Below are positions 1 through 11,914 of a stretch of 64,000 nucleotides of DNA, one piece after another. The notes below the pieces were generated by a model that was not told the origin of the DNA, did no database searches, and saw only the letters and a list, made by a program, of their open reading frames with translations. The DNA is taken from the NCBI RefSeq assembly GCF_029227915.1, contig NC_079883.1, forward strand, positions 31,808,001 to 31,872,000, read 5' to 3'. The translations under genes were made by a program, and so were the position numbers. Within the stretch, counting starts at the first letter, position 1, and each line of letters opens with the position of its first letter. The stretch is from Hydractinia symbiolongicarpus (taxonomy: Eukaryota; Cnidaria; Hydrozoa; Anthoathecata; Hydractiniidae).

Positions 1-2030
1 AAATGAAAACATTTTTAAAAACTACAAGTCTGATGCGTTTTAGTGGTGAAAAAATAATTTAAAAAATCGTTCTGGAAGTGAGTTTACTCACAGGGTACTT
101 TCTTTGTATACATTCGACTATACGGGCCAAGCCCGGGATTTACGGGAAATCGCGGGTTTTCGTTTTCCGGCGATTAAACCTCTTTCATTAAGCGTTTCAT
201 CAAAAATAAAAACATTTTTGAAAACTACAAGTCTCATGCGTTTTAGTGGTGAAAAAAAAAATTAAAAAATCGTTCGGGAAATGAGTTTACTCCCTGGGTA
301 CTTTCTTTGTATACTTTTGACTATACGGGCCGAGTCCGGGATTTAGGGAAATCGCAGGTTTTCGTTTGCCGGCGATTAAACTGCTTTTATTCTGCGTCTC
401 ATCAAAAATGAAAACATTTTTGAAAACTACAAGTCTCATGCGTTTTAGTGGTGAAAAAATAATTTAAAAAATCGTTCGGGAAATGAGTTTACTCCCTGGG
501 TACTTTCTTTGTATACTTTTAACTATACGGGCCAAGCCGGGATTTACGGGAAATCGCGGGTTTTCGTTTACCGGCAATTAAACTTCTTTTATTCAGCGTC
601 TCATCAAAAATGAAAACATTTTTGAAAACTATAAGTTTGATGCGTTTTAGTGGTGAAAAAATAATTTAAAAAATCGTTCTGGAAATGAGTTTACTCACAG
701 GGTACTTTCTTTGTATACATTCGACCATACGGGCCAAGCCCAGGATTTAGGGGAAATCGCGGGTTTTCGTTTTCCGGCGATTAAACCTCTTTCATTAAGC
801 GTCTCATCAAAAATAAAAACATTTTTGAAAACTACAAGTCTCATGCGTTTTAGTGGTGAAAAAAAAAATTAAAAAATCGTTCGGGAAATGAGTTTACTCC
901 CTGGGTACTTTCTTTGTATACTTTTGACTATACGGGCCGAGTCCGGGATTTAGGGAAATCGCAGGTTTTCGTTTGCCGGCGATTAAACTGCTTTTATTCA
1001 GCGTCTCATCAAAAATGAAAACATTTTTAAAAACTACAAGTCTGATGCGTTTTAGTTGTAAAAAAATAATTTAAAAAATCGTTCTGGAAGTGAGTTTACT
1101 CACAGGGTACTTTCTTTGTATACATTCGACTATACGGGCCAAGCCCGGGATTTACGGGAAATCGCGGGTTTTCGTTTTCCGGCGATTAAACCTCTTTCAT
1201 TAAGCGTCTCATCAAAAATAAAAACATTTTTGAAAACTACAAGTCTCATGCTTTTTAGTGGTGAAAAAATAATTTAAAAAATCGTTTAGGAAATGAGTTT
1301 ACTCCCTGGGTAATTTCTTTGTATACTTTTGACTATACGGGCCGAGTCTGGGATTTACGGGAAATCGCGGATTTTCGTTTGCTGGCGATTAAACTTCTTT
1401 TATTCAGCGTCCCATCAAATATGAAAATATTTTTGAAAACTACAAGTCTCATTCGTTTAGTGGTAAAAAAATAATATAAAAAATCGTTCGGGAAATGAGT
1501 TTACTCCCTGGGTACTTTCTTTGTATACTTTTGACTATACGGGCCGAGTCCGGGATTTAGGGAAATCGCAGGTTTTCGTTTGCCGGCGATTAAACTGCTT
1601 TTATTCAGCGTCTCATCAAAAATGAAAACATTTTTGAAAACTACAAGTCTCATGCGTTTTAGTGGTGAAAAAATAATTTAAAAAATCGTTATGGAAATGA
1701 GTTTACTCACAGGGTACTTTCTTTGTATACATTCGACTATACGTGCCAAGCCCGGGATTTACGGGAAATCGCGGGTTTTCGTTTGCCGGCGATTAAACTT
1801 CTTTTATTCAGCGTCTCATCAAAAATGAAAACATTTTTAAAAACTACAAGTCTTATGCGTTTTAGTGGTGAAAAAATAATTTAAAAAATCGTTCTGGAAA
1901 TGAGTTTACTCCCTGGGTACTTTCTTTGTATACTTTTGACTATACGGGCCGAGTCCGGGATTTAGGGAAATCGAAGGGTTTTCGTTTGCCGGCGATTAAA
2001 CTGCTTTTATTCAGCGTCTCATCAAAAATG
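1..2030 (+). repeat. Higher-order block A, copy 1 (pairs with 6484-8513)
   Basis: This run of about ten monomers reappears in the same variant order 6483 bp downstream (32 monomer lengths). Checked anchors include the poly-A form GTGAAAAAAAAAATT at 241/6724, CGACCATACGGG near 723/7206, GCTGGCGATT at 1381/7864 and CTCATTCGTTTAG near 1449/7932. A third, partial copy covers the part from about 1.0 kb at 5.27-6.4 kb (offset 4255, 21 monomers). The true left edge lies outside the window. Confidence 0.85.
402..423. repeat. Representative 22 bp dyad in the monomer
   Basis: Arms TCAAAAATG (402-410) and CATTTTTGA (415-423) are perfect reverse complements around AAAA. Most monomers in both arms carry this dyad or a one-mismatch version, with CATTTTTAA as the commonest variant. 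It is the strongest inverted repeat I see in the monomer. It could extrude as a small cruciform or serve as a protein site, but that is inference. Confidence 0.9.
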
Positions 2031-2589
2031 ATAACATTTTTGAAAACTACAAGTCTCATGCGTTTTAGTGGTGAAAAAATAATTTAAAAAATCGTTCGGG
2101 AAATGAGTTTACTCCCTGGGTACTTCCTTTGTATACTTTTGACTATACGGGCCAAGCCGGGATTTACGGAAAATCGCGGGTTTTCGTTTGCCGACGATTA
2201 AACTTCTTTTATTCAGCGCCTCATCGAAAATGAAAACATTTTTAAAAACTACAAGTCTGATGCGTTTTAGTGGTGAAAAAATAATTTAAAAAATCGTTCT
2301 GGAAGTGAGTTTACTCACAGGGTACTTTCTTTGTATACATTCGACTATACGGGCCAAGCCCGGGATTTACGGGAAATCGCGGGTTTTCGTTTTACGGCGA
2401 TTAAACCTCTTTCATTAAGCCTTTCATCAAAAATAAAAACATTTTTGAAAACTACAAGTCTCATGCGTTTTAGTGGTGAAAAAAAATAATTAAAAAATCG
2501 TTCGGGAAATGAGTTTACTCCCTGGGTACTTTCTTTGTATACTTTTGACTATACGGGCCGAGTCCGGGATTTAGGGAAATCGCAGGTTT

Positions 2590-4338
2590 TCGTTTGCCGG
2601 CGATTAAACTGCTTTTATTCAGCGTCTCATCAAAAATGAAAACATTTTTGAAAACTACAAGTTTGATGCGTTTTAGTGGTGAAAAAATAATTTAAAAAAT
2701 CGTTCTGGAAATGAGTTTACTCACAGGGTACTTTCTTTGTATACATTCGACTATACGGGCCAAGCCCGGGATTTACGGGAAATCGCGGGTTTTCGTTTTC
2801 CGGCGATTAAACCTCTTTCATTAAGCGTCTCATCAAAAATAAAAACATTTTTGAAAACTACAAGTCTCATGCGTTTTAGTGGTGAAAAAAAAAATTAAAA
2901 AATCGTTCGGGAAATGAGTTTACTCCCTGGGTACTTTCTTTGTATACTCTTGACTATACGGGCCGAGTCCGGGATTTAGGGAAATCGCAGGTTTTCGTTT
3001 TCCGGCGATTAAACCTCTTTCATTAAGCGTCTCATCAAAAATAAAAAATTTTTTGAAAACTACAAGTCTCATGCGTTTTAGTGGTGAAAAAATAATTTAA
3101 AAAATCGTTCTGGAAATGAGTTAACTCACAGGGTACTTTCTTTGTATACATTAGACTATACGTGCCAAGCCCGGGATTTACGGGAAATCGCAGGTTTTCG
3201 TTTGCCGGCGATTAAACTGCTTTTATTCAGCGTCTCATCAAAAATGAAAACATTTTTGAAAACTACAAGTCTCATGCTTTTTAGTGGTGAAAAAATAATT
3301 TAAAAAATCGTTTAGGAAATGAGTTTACTCCCTGGGTAATTTCTTTGTATACTTTTGACTATACGGGCCGAGTCCGGGATTTACGGGAAATCGCAGGTTT
3401 TCGTTTGCCGGCGATTAAACTGCTTTTATTCAGCGTCTCATCAAAAATGAAAACATTTTTGAAAACTACAAGTCTCATGCTTTTTAGTGGTGAAAAAATA
3501 ATTTAAAAAATCGTTTAGGAAATGAGTTTACTCCCTGGGTAATTTTTTGTATACATTCGACTATACGGGCCAAGCCCGGGATTTACGGGAAATCGCGGGT
3601 TTTCGTTTTCCGGCGATTAAACCTCTTTCATTAAGCGTCTCATCAAAAATAAAAACATTTTTGAAAACTACAAGTCTCATGCGTTTTAGTGGTGAAAAAA
3701 AAAAATTAAAAAATCGTTCGGGAAATGAGTTTACTCCCTGGGTACTTTCTTTGTATACTTTTGACTATACGGGCCGAGTCCGGGATTTAGGGAAATCGCA
3801 GGTTTTCGTTTGCCGGCGATTAAACTGCTTTTATTCTGCGTCTCATCAAAAATGAAAATATTTTTGAAAACTACAAGTCTCATGCGTTTTAGTGGTGAAA
3901 AAATAATTTAAAAAATCGTTCGGGAAATGAGTTTACTCCCTGGGTACTTTCTTTGTATACTTTTAACTATACGGGCCAAGCCGGGATTTACGGGAAATCG
4001 CGGGTTTTCGTTTACCGGCAATTAAACTTCTTTTATTTAGCGTCTCATCAAAAATGAAAACATTTTTAAAAACTACAAGTCTTATGCGTTTTAGTGGTGA
4101 AAAAATAATTTAAAAAATCGTTCTGGAAATGAGTTAACTCACAGGGTACTTTCTTTGTATACATTAAACTATACGTGCCAAGCCCGGGATTTACGGGAAA
4201 TCGCAGGTTTTCGTTTGCCGGCGATTAAACTTCTTTTATTCAGCGTCTCATCAAAAATGAAAACATTTTTGAAAACTACAAGTTTGATGCGTTTTAGTGG
4301 TGAAAAAATAATTTAAAAAATCGTTCTGGAAATGAGTT
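2590..4338 (+). repeat. Higher-order block B, copy 1 (pairs with 13380-15128)
   Basis: About 1.75 kb matches 13380-15128 at a constant offset of 10790 with few differences. Both copies carry the same rare 3-4 bp shortening before GTATAC (GGTAATTTTTTGTATAC, near 3539 and 14329) and the same TTTTATTTAGCG variant (near 4030 and 14820). The match breaks at about 4339, where one copy continues CTCCCTGGG and the other CTCACAGGG. Confidence 0.85.
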
Positions 4339-6483
4339 AACTCCCTGGGTACTTTCTTTGTATACTTTTGACTATACGGGCCAAGCCGGGATTTACGGGA
4401 AATCGCGGGTTTTCGTTTGCCGGCGAATAAACTTCTTTTATTCAGCGTCTCATCAAAAATGAAAACATTTTTAAAAACTACAAGTCTTATGCGTTTTAGT
4501 GGTGAAAAAATAATTTAAAAAATCGTTCTGGAAATGAGTTAACTCACAGGGTACTTTCTTTGTATACATTAGACTATACGTGCCAAGCCCGGGATTTACG
4601 GGAAATCGCAGGTTTTCGTTTGCCGGCGATTAAACTGCTTTTATTCAGCGTCTCATCAAAAATGAAAACATTTTTGAAAACTACAAGTCTCATGCGTTTT
4701 AGTGGTGAAAAAATAATTTAAAAAATCGTTATGGAAATGAGTTTACTCACAGGGTACTTTCTTTGTATACATTCGACTATACGTGCCAAGCCCGGGATTT
4801 ACGGGTAATCGCGGGTTTTCGTTTGCCGGCGATTAAACTTCTTTTATTCAGCGTCTCATCAAAAATGAAAACATTTTTGAAAACTACAAGTTTGATGCGT
4901 TTTAGTGGTGAAAAAATAATTTAAAAAATCGTTCTGGAAATGAGTTTACTCACAGGGTGCTTTCTTTGTATACATTCGACCATACGGGCCAAGCCCGGGA
5001 TTTACGGGAAATCGCGGTTTTTCGTTTTCCGGCGATTAAACCTCTTTCATTAAGCGTCTCATCAAAAATAAAAACATTTTTGAAAACTACAAGTCTCATG
5101 CGTTTTAGTGGTGAAAAAAAAAATTAAAAAATCGTTCGGGAAATGAGTTTACTCCCTGGGTACTTTCTTTGTATACTTTTGACTATACGGGCCGAGTCCG
5201 GGATTTAGGGAAATCGCAGGTTTTCGTTTGCCGGCGATTAAACTGCTTTTATTCAGCGTCTCATCAAAAATGAAAACATTTTTAAAAACTACAAGTCTGA
5301 TGCGTTTTAGTGGTAAAAAAATAATTTAAAAAATCGTTCTGGAAGTGAGTTTACTCACAGGGTACTTTCTTTGTATACATTCGACTATACGGGCCAAGCC
5401 CGGGATTTACGGGAAATCGCGGGTTTTCGTTTTCCGGCGATTAAACCTCTTTCATTAAGCGTCTCATCAAAAATAAAAACATTTTTGAAAACTACAAGTC
5501 TCATGCTTTTTAGTGGTGAAAAAATAATTTAAAAAATCGTTTAGGAAATGAGTTTACTCCCTGGGTAATTTCTTTGTATACTTTTGACTATACGGGCCGA
5601 GTCTGGGATTTACGGGAAATCGCGGATTTTCGTTTGCTGGCGATTAAACTTCTTTTATTCAGCGTCCCATCAAATATGAAAATATTTTTGAAAACTACAA
5701 GTCTCATGCGTTTAGTGGTAAAAAAATAATATAAAAAATCGTTCGGGAAATGAGTTTACTCCCTGGGTACTTTCTTTGTATACTTTTGACTATACGGGCC
5801 GAGTCCGGGATTTAGGGAAATCGCAGGTTTTCGTTTGCCGGCGATTAAACTGCTTTTATTCAGCGTCTCATCAAAAATGAAAACATTTTTGAAAACTACA
5901 AGTCTCATGCGTTTTAGTGGTGAAAAAATAATTTAAAAAACCGTTATGGAAATTAGTTTACTCACAGGGTACTTTCTTTGTATACATTCGACTATACGTG
6001 CCAAGCCCGGGATTTACGGGAAATCGCGGGTTTTCGTTTGCCGGCGATTAAACTTCTTTTATTCAGCGTCTCATCAAAAATGAAAACATTTTTAAAAACT
6101 ACAAGTCTTATGCGTTTTAGTGGTGAAAAAATAATTTAAAAAATCGTTCTGGAAATGAGTTTACTCCCTGGGTACTTTCTTTGTATACTTTTGACTATAC
6201 GGGCCGAGTCCGGGATTTAGGGAAATCGGAGGGTTTTCGTTTGCCGGCGATTAAACTGCTTTTATTCAGCGTCTCATCAAAAATGATAACATTTTTGAAA
6301 ACTACAAGTCTCATGCGTTTTAGTGGTGAAAAAATAATTTAAAAAATCGTTCGGGAAATGAGTTTACTCCCTGGGTACTTCCTTTGTATACTTTTGACTA
6401 TACGGGCCAAGCCGGGATTTACGGAAAATCGCAGGTTTTCGTTTGCCGACGATTAAACTTCTTTTATTCAGCGCCTCATCGAA

Positions 6484-8513
6484 AATGAAAACATTTTTAA
6501 AAACTACAAGTCTGATGCGTTTTAGTGGTGAAAAAAATAATTTAAAAAATCGTTCTGGAAGTGAGTTTACTCACAGGGTACTTTCTTTGTATACATTCGA
6601 CTATACGGGCCAAGCCCGGGATTTACGGGAAATCGCGGGTTTTCGTTTTCCGGCGATTAAACCTCTTTCATTAAGCGTTTCATCAAAAATAAAAACATTT
6701 TTGAAAACTACAAGTCTCATGCGTTTTAGTGGTGAAAAAAAAAATTAAAAAATCGTTCGGGAAATGAGTTTACTCCCTGGGTACTTTCTTTGTATACTTT
6801 TGACTATACGGGCCGAGTCGGGGATTTAGGGAAATCGCAGGTTTTCGTTTGCCGGCGATTAAACTGCTTTTATTCTGCGTCTCATCAAAAATGAAAACAT
6901 TTTTGAAAACTACAAGTCTCATGCGTTTTAGTGGTGAAAAAATAATTTAAAAAATCGTTCGGGAAATGAGTTTACTCCCTGGGTACTTTCTTTGTATACT
7001 TTTAACTATACGGGCCAAGCCGGGATTTACGGGAAATCGCGGGTTTTCGTTTACCGGCAATTAAACTTCTTTTATTCAGCGTCTCATCAAAAATGAAAAC
7101 ATTTTTGAAAACTACAAGTTTGATGCGTTTTAGTGGTGAAAAAATAATTTAAAAAATCGTTCTGGAAATGAGTTTACTCACAGGGTACTTTCTTTGTATA
7201 CATTCGACCATACGGGCCAAGCCCGGGATTTACGGGAAATCGCGGGTTTTCGTTTTCCGGCGATTAAACCTCTTTCATTAAGCGTCTCATCAAAAATAAA
7301 AACATTTTTGAAAACTACAAGTCTCATGCGTTTTAGTGGTGAAAAAAAAAATTAAAAAATCGTTCGGGAAATGAGTTTACTCCCTGGGTACTTTCTTTGT
7401 ATACTTTTGACTATACGGGCCGAGTCCGGGATTTAGGGAAATCGCAGGTTTTCGTTTGCCGGCGATTAAACTGCTTTTATTCAGCGTCTCATCAAAAATG
7501 AAAACATTTTTAAAAACTACAAGTCTGATGCGTTTTAGTGGTAAAAAAATAATTTAAAAAATCGTTCTGGAAGTGAGTTTACTCACAGGGTACTTTCTTT
7601 GTATACATTCGACTATACGGGCCAAGCCCGGGATTTACGGGAAATCGCGGGTTTTCGTTTTCCGGCAATTAAACCTCTTTCATTAAGCGTCTCATCAAAA
7701 ATAAAAACATTTTTGAAAACTACAAGTCTCATGCTTTTTAGTGGTGAAAAAATAATTTAAAAAATCGTTTAGGAAATGAGTTTACTCCCTGGGTAATTTC
7801 TTTGTATACTTTTGACTATACGGGCCGAGTCTGGGATTTACGGGAAATCGCGGATTTTCGTTTGCTGGCGATTAAACTTCTTTTATTCAGCGTCCCATCA
7901 AATATGAAAATATTTTTGGAAACTACAAGTCTCATTCGTTTAGTGGTAAAAAAATAATATAAAAAATCGTTCGGGAAATGAGTTTACTCCCTGGGTACTT
8001 TCTTTGTATACTTTTGACTATACGGGCCGAGTCCGGGATTTAGGGAAATCGCAGGTTTTCGTTTGCCGGCGATTAAACTGCTTTTATTCAGCGTCTCATC
8101 AAAAATGAAAACATTTTTGAAAACTACAAGTCTCATGCGTTTTAGTGGTGAAAAAATAATTTAAAAAATCGTTATGGAAATGAGTTTACTCACAGGGTAC
8201 TTTCTTTGTATACATTCGACTATACGTGCCAAGCCCGGGATTTACGGGAAATCGCGGGTTTTCGTTTGCCGGCGATTAAACTTCTTTTATTCAGCGTCTC
8301 ATCAAAAATGAAAACATTTTTAAAAACTACAAGTCTTATGCGTTTTAGTGGTGAAAAAATAATTTAAAAAATCGTTCTGGAAATGAGTTTACTCCCTGGG
8401 TACTTTCTTTGTATACTTTTGACTATACGGGCCGAGTCCGGGATTTAGGGAAATCGGAGGGTTTTAGTTTGCCGGCGATTAAACTGCTTTTATTCAGCGT
8501 CTCATCAAAAATG
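6484..8513 (+). repeat. Higher-order block A, copy 2
   Basis: Repeats 1-2030 with scattered substitutions. After about 8513 the match jumps by two monomers: ATGATAACA at 2028 corresponds to 8917, an offset of 6889 instead of 6483. This is a clean two-monomer insertion or deletion, the signature of unequal exchange. Confidence 0.85.
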
Positions 8514-10130
8514 AAAACATTTTTAAAAACTACAAGTCTTATGCGTTTTAGTGGTGAAAAAATAATTTAAAAAATCGTTCTGGAAATGAGTTTACTCCCT
8601 GGGTACTTTCTTTGTATACTTTTGACTATACGTGCCAAGCCCGGGATTTACGGGAAATCGCGGGTTTTCGTTTGCCGGCGATTAAACTTCTTTTATTCAG
8701 CGTCTCATCAAAAATGAAAACATTTTTAAAAACTACAAGTCTTATGCGTTTTAGTGGTGAAAAAATAATTTAAAAAATCGTTCTGGAAATGAGTTTACTC
8801 CCTGGGTACTTTCTTTGTATACTTTTGACTATACGGGCCGAGTCCGGGATTTAGGGAAATCGGAGGGTTTTCCTTTGCCGGCGATTAAACTGCTTTTATT
8901 CAGCGTCTCATCAAAAATGATAACATTTTTGAAAACTACAAGTCTCATGCGTTTTAGTGGTGAAAAAATAATTTAAAAAATCGTTCGGGAAATGAGTTTA
9001 CTCCCTGGGTACTTCCTTTGTATACTTTTGACTATACGGGCCAAGCCGGGATTTACGGAAAATCGCGGGTTTTCGTTTGCCGACGATTAAACTTCTTTTA
9101 TTCAGCGCCTCATCGAAAATGAAAACATTTTTAAAAACTACAAGTCTGATGCGTTTTAGTGGTGAAAAAATAATTTAAAAAATCGTTCTGGAAGTGAGTT
9201 TACTCACAGGGTACTTTCTTTGTATACATTCGACTATACGGGCCAAGCCCGGGATTTACGGGAAATCGCGGGTTTTCGTTTTACGGCGATTAAACCTCTT
9301 TCATTAAGCGTTTCATCAAAAATAAAAACATTTTTGAAAACTACAAGTCTCATGCGTTTTAGTGGTGAAAAAAAAAAATTAAAAAATCGTTCGGGAAATG
9401 AGTTTACTCCCTGGGTACTTTCTTTGTATACTTTTGACTATACGGGCCGAGTCCGGGATTTAGGGAAATCGCAGGTTTTCGTTTGCCGGCGATTAAACTG
9501 CTTTTATTCTGCGTCTCATCAAAAATGAAAACATTTTTGAAAACTACAAGTCTCATGCGTTTTAGTGGTGAAAAAATAATTTAAAAAATCGTTCGGGAAA
9601 TGAGTTTACTCCCTGGGTACTTTCTTTGTATACTTTTAACTATACGGGCCAAGCCGGGATTTACGGGAAATCGCGGGTTTTCGTTTACCGGCAATTAAAC
9701 TTCTTTTATTCAGCGTCTCATCAAAAATGAAAACATTTTTAAAAAATACAAGTCTTATGCGTTTTAGTGGTGAAAAAATAATTTAAAAAATCGTTCTGGA
9801 AATGAGTTAACTCACAGGGTACTTTCTTTGTATACATTAGACTATACGTGCCAAGCCCTGGATTTACGGGAAATCGCAGGTTTTCGTTTGCCGGCGATTA
9901 AACTTCTTTTATTCAGCGTCTCATCAAAAATGAAAACATTTTTGAAAACTACAAGTTTGATGCGTTTTAGTGGTGAAAAAATAATTTAAAAAATCGTTCT
10001 GGAAATGAGTTTACTCACAGGGTACTTTCTTTGTATACATTCGACTATACGGGCCAAGCCCGGGATTTACGGGAAATCGCGGGTTTTCGTTTTCCGGCGA
10101 TTAAACCTCTTTCATTAAGCGTCTCATCAA
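8375..10130 (+). repeat. Higher-order block C, copy 1 (pairs with 11871-13626)
   Basis: This block recurs 3496 bp downstream. Shared private markers are ATGATAACA (8917/12413), CCTCATCGAAAATG (near 9109/12605) and the AAAAAATACA variant (9741/13237). The offset is 17 monomers plus 47 bp, and the extra 47 bp is the intramonomer duplication at 11821-11914. The AAAAAATACA variant also occurs at 11162, giving a third partial copy seven monomers downstream of the first. Confidence 0.8.
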
Positions 10131-11820
10131 AAATGAAAACATTTTTAAAAACTACAAGTCTTATGCGTTTTAGTGGTGAAAAAATAATTTAAAAAATCGT
10201 TCTGGAAATGAGTTTACTCCCTGGGTACTTTCTTTGTATACTTTTGACTATACGGGCCGAGTCCGGGATTTAGGGAAATCGGAGGGTTTTCGTTTGCCGA
10301 CGATTAAACTTCTTTTATTCAGCGCCTCATCGAAAATGAAAACATTTTTAAAAACTACAAGTCTGATGCGTTTTAGTGGTGAAAAAATAATTTAAAAAAT
10401 CGTTCTGGAAGTGAGTTTACTCACAGGGTACTTTCTTTGTATACATTCGACTATACGGGCCAAGCCCGGGATTTACGGGAAATCGCGGGTTTTCGTTTTA
10501 CGGCGATTAAACCTCTTTCATTAAGCGTTTCATCAAAAATAAAAACATTTTTGAAAACTACAAGTCTCATGCGTTTTAGTGGTGAAAAAAAAAAAATTAA
10601 AAAATCGTTCGGGAAATGAGTTTACTCCCTGGGTACTTTCTTTGTATACTTTTGACTATACGGGCCGAGTCCGGGATTTAGGGAAATCGCAGGTTTTCGT
10701 TTGCCGGCGATTAAACTGCTTTTATTCTGCGTCTCATCAAAAATGAAAACATTTTTGAAAACTACAAGTCTCATGCGTTTTAGTGGTGAAAAAAAAAAAT
10801 TAAAAAATCGTTCGGGAAATGAGTTTACTCCCTGGGTACTTTCTTTGTATACTTTTGACTATACGGGCCGAGTCCGGGATTTAGGGAAATCGCAGGTTTT
10901 CGTTTGCCGGCGATTAAACTGCTTTTATTCTGCGTCTCATCAAAAATGAAAACATTTTTGAAAACTACAAGTCTCATGCGTTTTAGTGGTGAAAAAATAA
11001 TTTAAAAAATCGTTCGGGAAATGAGTTTACTCCCTGGGTACTTTCTTTGTATACTTTTAACTATACGGGCCAAGCCGGGATTTACGGGAAATCGCGGGTT
11101 TTCGTTTACCGGCAATTAAACTTCTTTTATTCAGCGTCTCATCAAAAATGAAAACATTTTTAAAAAATACAAGTCTTATGCGTTTTAGTGGTGAAAAAAT
11201 AATTTAAAAAATCGTTCTGGAAATGAGTTAACTCACAGGGTACTTTCTTTGTATACATTAGACTATACGTGCCAAGCCCTGGATTTACGGGAAATCGCAG
11301 GTTTTCGTTTGCCGGCGATTAAACTTCTTTTATTCAGCGTCTCATCAAAAATGAAAACATTTTTGAAAACTACAAGTTTGATGCGTTTTAGTGGTGAAAA
11401 AATAATTTAAAAAATCGTTCTGGAAATGAGTTTACTCACAGGGTACTTTCTTTGTATACATTCGACTATACGTGCCAAGCCCGGGATTTACGGGAAATCG
11501 CGGGTTTTCGTTTTCCGGCGATTAAACCTCTTTCATTAAGCGTCTCATCAAAAATGATAACATTTTTAAAAACTACAAGTCTTATGCGTTTTAGTGGTGA
11601 AAAAATAATTTAAAAAATCGTTCTGGAAATGAGTTTACTCCCTGGGTACTTTCTTTGTATACTTTTGACTATACGGGCCGAGTCCGGGATTTAGGGAAAT
11701 CGGAGGGTTTTCGTTTGCCGGCGATTAAACTGCTTTTATTCAGCGTCTCATCAAAAATGAAAACATTTTTAAAAACTACAAGTCTTATGAGTTTTAGTGG
11801 TGAAAAAATAATTTAAAAAA

Positions 11821-11914
11821 TCGTTCTGGAAATGAGTTTACTCCATGGGTACTTTCTTTGTATAAAATCGTTCTGGAAATGAGTTTACTCCCTGGGTACT
11901 TTCTTTGTATACTT
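11821..11914 (+). repeat. 47 bp partial-monomer tandem duplication
   Basis: The segment starting TCGTTCTGGAAATGAG occurs at 11821 and again at 11868. The first copy ends abruptly at TTTGTAT, and the second resumes with AAAATCGTTCTGG instead of ACTTTTGAC. The host monomer is therefore about 249 bp long. The first copy has CTCCATGGG and the second the usual CTCCCTGGG. Confidence 0.92.

Noticed and set aside
30-51. Hammerhead-like pattern in the satellite: CTGATGC followed by GAAA
   Set aside because: The base after CUGAUG must be A but is C, no helix II pairs between the two boxes, and no cleavage triplet closes helix III. Many monomers have CTCATGC or CTTATGC instead.
3547-3855. Open frames of 60-102 residues throughout the satellite (for example 3547-3855, 9220-9528, 14337-14645, 17376-17684)
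   Set aside because: They are translations of the tandem monomer, begin at TTG or arbitrary ATG codons, change frame because 202-203 is not a multiple of three, and repeat the same peptide. No gene signals accompany them.
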